In this document: piece by piece, positions 6,182-7,075 of the stretch
How positions within the stretch are numbered: the first letter of the stretch is position 1
Layout of the letters: each line of letters begins with the position of its first letter
From: Klebsiella pneumoniae
GTDB lineage: Bacteria; Bacteroidota; Bacteroidia; Flavobacteriales; Flavobacteriaceae
Direction: 5' to 3'
Assembly (NCBI GenBank): GCA_943325355.2
Contig: CALPPA020000084.1
Location: forward strand, 1 to 7,075
DNA length: 7,075 nt
The notes under the pieces: model-generated
The model's database searches: none
What the model was told of the DNA's origin: nothing
The model's input: the letters and a program-made list of their open reading frames with translations, nothing else
Position numbers and translations under genes: made by a program

Positions 6182-6931
6182 TTATCTTGTTAATAATATG
6201 ATAGTTGTAATGGCAATTGAAGCTACAGCCAATAAATTAGTCAAGGTAGGCACATAGCCTGAGGAAGTTACTTTTGGCCCATTTGGATTTACATATATAA
6301 CATCATTTGGCCTGATATAATAATTTGGAGAGTCAAACCACTTTTTAGATGTTAAATCAATAGTTGTATAGGTTCTTTTATTGTTTTCTTCTCTAATTAT
6401 TAGTACGTCTTGTCTTTTTCCATTGATAGTTAAATCACCCGCATAGCCTAATGCTTGTAGGAGGCTTATGCTTTGTTCATTAAAAGCATAGGTGCCGGGG
6501 GCCTTTACTTCACCTAGAACTGTAAACTTTGCATTAGTCAATCTTACCGCAACTGTCGGATTTGATAGCTGATTTCCATCAATCAATTTTTGAACTATAA
6601 GATTCTCAAGCTCAAGCAAGGTTAGGCCTTTAACATTAATTTTTCCTAAAATTGGAAGATTAATGGAGCCTTCAATTGTTACTAAATAACCATTAAAGGT
6701 CGATGAACCAAGCTGGTTTGTGTTGTAAAATGAAGCTAATTCTGGAGAACTTGAAGATACAACTACACTCAAAATGTCATTTGTTTGAATTTTTCCTTCA
6801 GAAAAAAAAGTTTTATCTTGCTCATTTAAATTGACGTCACTAAAGTATAAGACATCTTTTTTTGAAGCGCAGGAACTAATAATTAAAATTCCTAAAATAA
6901 GTATCAGGATATTTTTGTGCGGTTTAATCAT
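6182..6931 (-). CDS. wza: Wza-like polysaccharide export lipoprotein
   Basis: Outer-membrane export protein of 249 residues, working with the Wzc-like kinase to move capsular or exopolysaccharide out of the cell. A lipoprotein signal (residues 1-20) ends in the lipobox IISSC with Cys21 as the lipidated residue. The polysaccharide export domain occupies about 46-130 (GKIQTNDILSVVV, then GSINLPILGKINVKGLT). An SLBB domain follows at about 135-215 (FTVLGEVKAPGTYAF, LLQALGYAGDL, YIRPNDVIYVNP). The last 20 or so residues (TNLLAVASIAITTIILL) form a hydrophobic helix, the likely counterpart of the C-terminal outer-membrane helix of Wza. It is shorter than E. coli Wza (about 380 residues), which is usual for Bacteroidota versions. 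ATG at 6931 is the start; the signal peptide follows directly. First visible gene of the export operon. Confidence 0.93.
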   Translation of the reverse strand: MIKPHKNILILILGILIISSCASKKDVLYFSDVNLNEQDKTFFSEGKIQTNDILSVVVSSSSPELASFYNTNQLGSSTFNGYLVTIEGSINLPILGKINVKGLTLLELENLIVQKLIDGNQLSNPTVAVRLTNAKFTVLGEVKAPGTYAFNEQSISLLQALGYAGDLTINGKRQDVLIIREENNKRTYTTIDLTSKKWFDSPNYYIRPNDVIYVNPNGPKVTSSGYVPTLTNLLAVASIAITTIILLTR

Positions 6932-7075
6932 ATAAATTAAATTGGTTATAGGTTTTACTTGGATTTTAATTAAAATTTAATGATTGAAGGTTATAATAAA
7001 AAAAATGTCTCTGTTTTATTTTTTTAAATATAAAAATTCAATTATTTCTATATATCGATTTTATAATCTCAAATA
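6932..7075 (-). other. AT-rich leader upstream of the export operon
   Basis: This non-coding stretch is very AT-rich and shows no open frame of note. TATATTTA at 7032-7025 on the minus strand is one base from the TAnnTTTG consensus but has no -33 partner at a suitable distance, so I do not call a promoter. The operon could also start outside the window. Confidence 0.4.

Overview
The window looks like a chromosomal segment from a low-GC member of Bacteroidota, most likely Flavobacteriaceae (Flavobacterium or a close relative). The evidence is AT-rich DNA, two proteins with C-terminal type IX secretion (T9SS type A) sorting domains, -7 promoter elements of the TAnnTTTG type, a polysaccharide tyrosine kinase whose Walker A' motif reads IGADLRNP, and almost no Shine-Dalgarno sequences. 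I see no mobile element, CRISPR array, tRNA or rRNA.

Layout. (1) Bases 1-103, minus strand: the first 34 codons of a secreted or outer-membrane protein that starts at TTG and runs off the window. (2) Bases 104-293: an intergenic region with a striking array of 11-bp repeats (TTAACAT-N4 on the minus strand; five in one register plus two more in a shifted register). The array lies just upstream of a -7-like element for that gene and resembles PhoB/PhoP binding boxes. (3) Bases 294-2086, minus strand: a two-gene operon, response regulator first and then a PhoR-type histidine kinase. (4) Bases 2087-2421: a divergent intergenic region with a candidate promoter for the operon. (5) Bases 2422-3645, plus strand: two T9SS-exported proteins. 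One is a 113-residue protein that is little more than signal peptide plus sorting domain; the other is a 259-residue protein with a predicted jelly-roll, carbohydrate-binding-like domain. (6) Bases 3646-3792: a convergent intergenic region with a small hairpin, a 10-bp palindrome and a strong bidirectional terminator. (7) Bases 3793-6931, minus strand: a polysaccharide export pair, a Wza-like lipoprotein followed by a Wzc-like tyrosine autokinase. (8) Bases 6932-7075: an AT-rich leader for that pair with no promoter I can defend.

How it fits together. The kinase and regulator resemble the phosphate-starvation pair PhoR/PhoB (called PhoP in Bacillus). The neighbouring 11-bp array has the period and core (TTAACA) expected for this regulator family. 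The simplest reading is that the pair controls the truncated secreted gene at the left edge, which would then be part of a phosphate regulon. The T9SS cargo pair and the export pair appear to be separate transcription units. I found no clearly new multi-gene system. The items most worth following up are the repeat array, the nearly cargo-free T9SS protein and the alternating-tyrosine tail of the kinase.
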